A DNA stretch of 64,000 nucleotides. Source: Tangfeifania diversioriginum (GTDB lineage: Bacteria > Bacteroidota > Bacteroidia > Bacteroidales > Prolixibacteraceae). Location of the stretch: contig CAMCBW010000007.1 of NCBI GenBank assembly GCA_945873105.1, positions 62,001-126,000 of the forward strand, given 5' to 3'. The first letter of the stretch is position 1. Every line of letters starts with the position of its first letter. Of the stretch, positions 63,801 through 64,000 are shown in pieces. Position numbers and translations under genes: made by a program. The notes beneath the pieces were generated by a model. The model saw only the letters and a program-made list of their open reading frames with translations. It did no database searches and was not told the origin of the DNA.

Positions 63801-64000
63801 AACCAAATTCCTCTTTTGGTCCTTGGTGATGGAAGTGATGAATTTACCCTGTGTCAGTTTATTCAGTGATATGTCGAAGTTGAAATTCTTGGCCTGCTTA
63901 AAGGAGACTTCCAACCCGGCGTCAAAAGTTCCCATCCAGACATTGCCCGACCTGTCGGTATGACAACACATGTAATTATTTGAATGAATCTCTGAAAACC
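60816..64000 (-). CDS. hybrid two-component system regulator (N-terminus off the window)
   Basis: The frame is open to the right edge; about 1060 residues are visible and roughly 300 of the usual 1350 are missing. Counting from an internal Met at 63971: two-component propeller repeats to about 340 (NVWMGTFDAG, KVWIGTYNYGLF), Y_Y_Y domain about 370-455, a membrane segment about 463-482, histidine kinase with H519 in ISHELRTPLTL, ATPase domain with N-box SNLLSNAIKH and DTGSGI, a receiver domain with D844 in VISDVSMPRM, and an AraC-type helix-turn-helix at about 955-1045. Such HTCS proteins sense oligosaccharides in the periplasm and switch on the adjacent susCD operon. It lies directly upstream of the SusC gene. 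Confidence 0.96.
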   Translation of the reverse strand, partial: FSEIHSNNYMCCHTDRSGNVWMGTFDAGLEVSFKQAKNFNFDISLNKLTQGKFITSITKDQKRNLVVTTRENGFYCYNPETKSSEYCNISNSKLGHSNLRTIFVDSENKYWIGIYYGMQIYDPQKKIFKTLSLPEPNNGAVTILEVNSRIYVGTDVKGLLVFDLQGNLLSQHTGPGNNIPKIIRFNDDELLFISYGVGLFAMNIHDLSIRRINLADVQKYPGLLLAVTAFKDKTGKVWIGTYNYGLFEFDFERSTVRNYNIKEGLPSSDVIGIEEDDANNLWLSTSFGLARLNKDTQTIKTYFFNEGVNNYQFHGKAAYKDGEGIVYFGGNSGLTYFNPAEILQDRSEAPRVVLENLYIQNLMVAPGEKGGILNESLSHTRKVILTHQDQPFSIDFVSFDYLSPEKMKYSYFLEGFDREWNNVGTQRRVSYSNLPRGNYLLKVRSVNGAGVSSENEAELMIKVKPAPWLSYSAWAFYILIVAVVALFIFRLRIKTLVYKHNLENEYAEHLREREINGMKQKFFTNISHELRTPLTLVYGLVSQLSRQENLTPQVKEYAQSLDLNVGRLLKLINQLLTFKTIESETLTLWLEHGKINEEIRKILELFSLYAREKEIRIDFFEDDCFTMHFDHDKLEKILSNLLSNAIKHTEKGGRIEVGIRKIAMPQVFSLYGVKSGGVAAENIEISITDTGSGIDEKEWSTIFDRYKQVDSEGRRRPDYSGTGIGLNFTKLLVESHKGLIRMESKIEEGSTFAFILPLDCSVFEPKDFAESEMKGSHLDHSAERAVCLGEELSNIADIQCDHEKTIVVVEDDPQLNNFLVSCLKDYYKTITAHDGETGLKIIKQQLPDIVISDVSMPRMDGFELTRRIKGNKELCHIPIILLTAKSEISSQIEGMQSGADLYVPKPFNVDFLLAAIDSQLKNRKRLHDIFLNGQMPVLDKSEINQLDIQFLSKLNALLERELSNPELDIQSLARNLNMSRSVFYRKFMGLTMLSPNTYIKKHRINKSIELMQMGKYSLIEISEMTGFGSSSYFSTAFRQEKGMSPREFLNQLKECSAPEP

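Noticed and set aside
1-64000. Polysaccharide lyase, GH88/GH105 or transposase genes
   Set aside because: I looked for them because of the ulvan-like context and the repeats, and saw none on either strand.

Overview
The window reads as one large polysaccharide-utilisation locus (PUL) from a member of the Bacteroidota. The signs are two tandem SusC/SusD pairs, a hybrid two-component regulator (HTCS), many GH78/GH106/GH43 enzymes and S1 sulfatases, SusD lipoproteins, and a type IX secretion (T9SS) C-terminal sorting domain. The T9SS signal together with several Tat-like leaders points to an environmental or marine-type lineage rather than a gut Bacteroides; this taxonomic reading is inference. 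Almost every gene lies on the minus strand, so transcription runs from right to left. The only confident plus-strand gene is an AraC-type regulator.

Layout from right to left (the direction of transcription): a HTCS (60816 to the right edge, N-terminus off the window); a 432-bp upstream region with a 16-copy 9-bp tandem array; SusC-SusD-SusC-SusD (60383-50404); lipoprotein GH78, Gfo/Idh/MocA oxidoreductase, a DUF1080 remnant, sulfatase, GH106, GH43-CBM6, GH78, sulfatase, DUF1080 lipoprotein, FAD-dependent oxidoreductase, two overlapping sulfatases, a small unrecognised exported protein, a beta-propeller glycosidase-like protein and another sulfatase (50237-26409). Next come the AraC regulator on the plus strand (25522-26412) and, divergent from it, an L-rhamnose operon: isomerase, RhaT permease, mutarotase, GH78, rhamnulokinase and a two-domain class II aldolase (25264-16915). 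Then follows a block of large exported enzymes: GH43, a DUF5722 protein, a GH42-like protein, a multidomain T9SS cargo, a GH71/99-like protein with a CBM9-like domain, a CBM9-like/PKD protein, and a GH78 cut by the left edge.

How the parts fit: four alpha-L-rhamnosidases of GH78 and one of GH106, five S1 sulfatases and a complete rhamnose uptake and breakdown operon argue for a sulfated, L-rhamnose-rich glycan (a rhamnan-sulfate or ulvan-like polymer). No polysaccharide lyase and no GH88/GH105 unsaturated-uronidase is visible, which argues against classical ulvan lyase chemistry inside this window. Endo-acting activity, if encoded here, must come from one of the poorly characterised exported proteins between 3966 and 14722. 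Released rhamnose would enter through RhaT and pass via rhamnulose and rhamnulose-1-phosphate to DHAP and lactaldehyde. Two Tat-type oxidoreductases with a DUF1080 lipoprotein raise the possibility of a parallel 3-keto-sugar route.

Intergenic regions are rich in short repeats: long imperfect inverted repeats of two families, a perfect 32-bp inverted repeat, a cloverleaf-like repeat with a second partial copy 26 kb away, and 7-bp and 9-bp tandem arrays. I saw no tRNA, rRNA, CRISPR array, transposase or phage gene.
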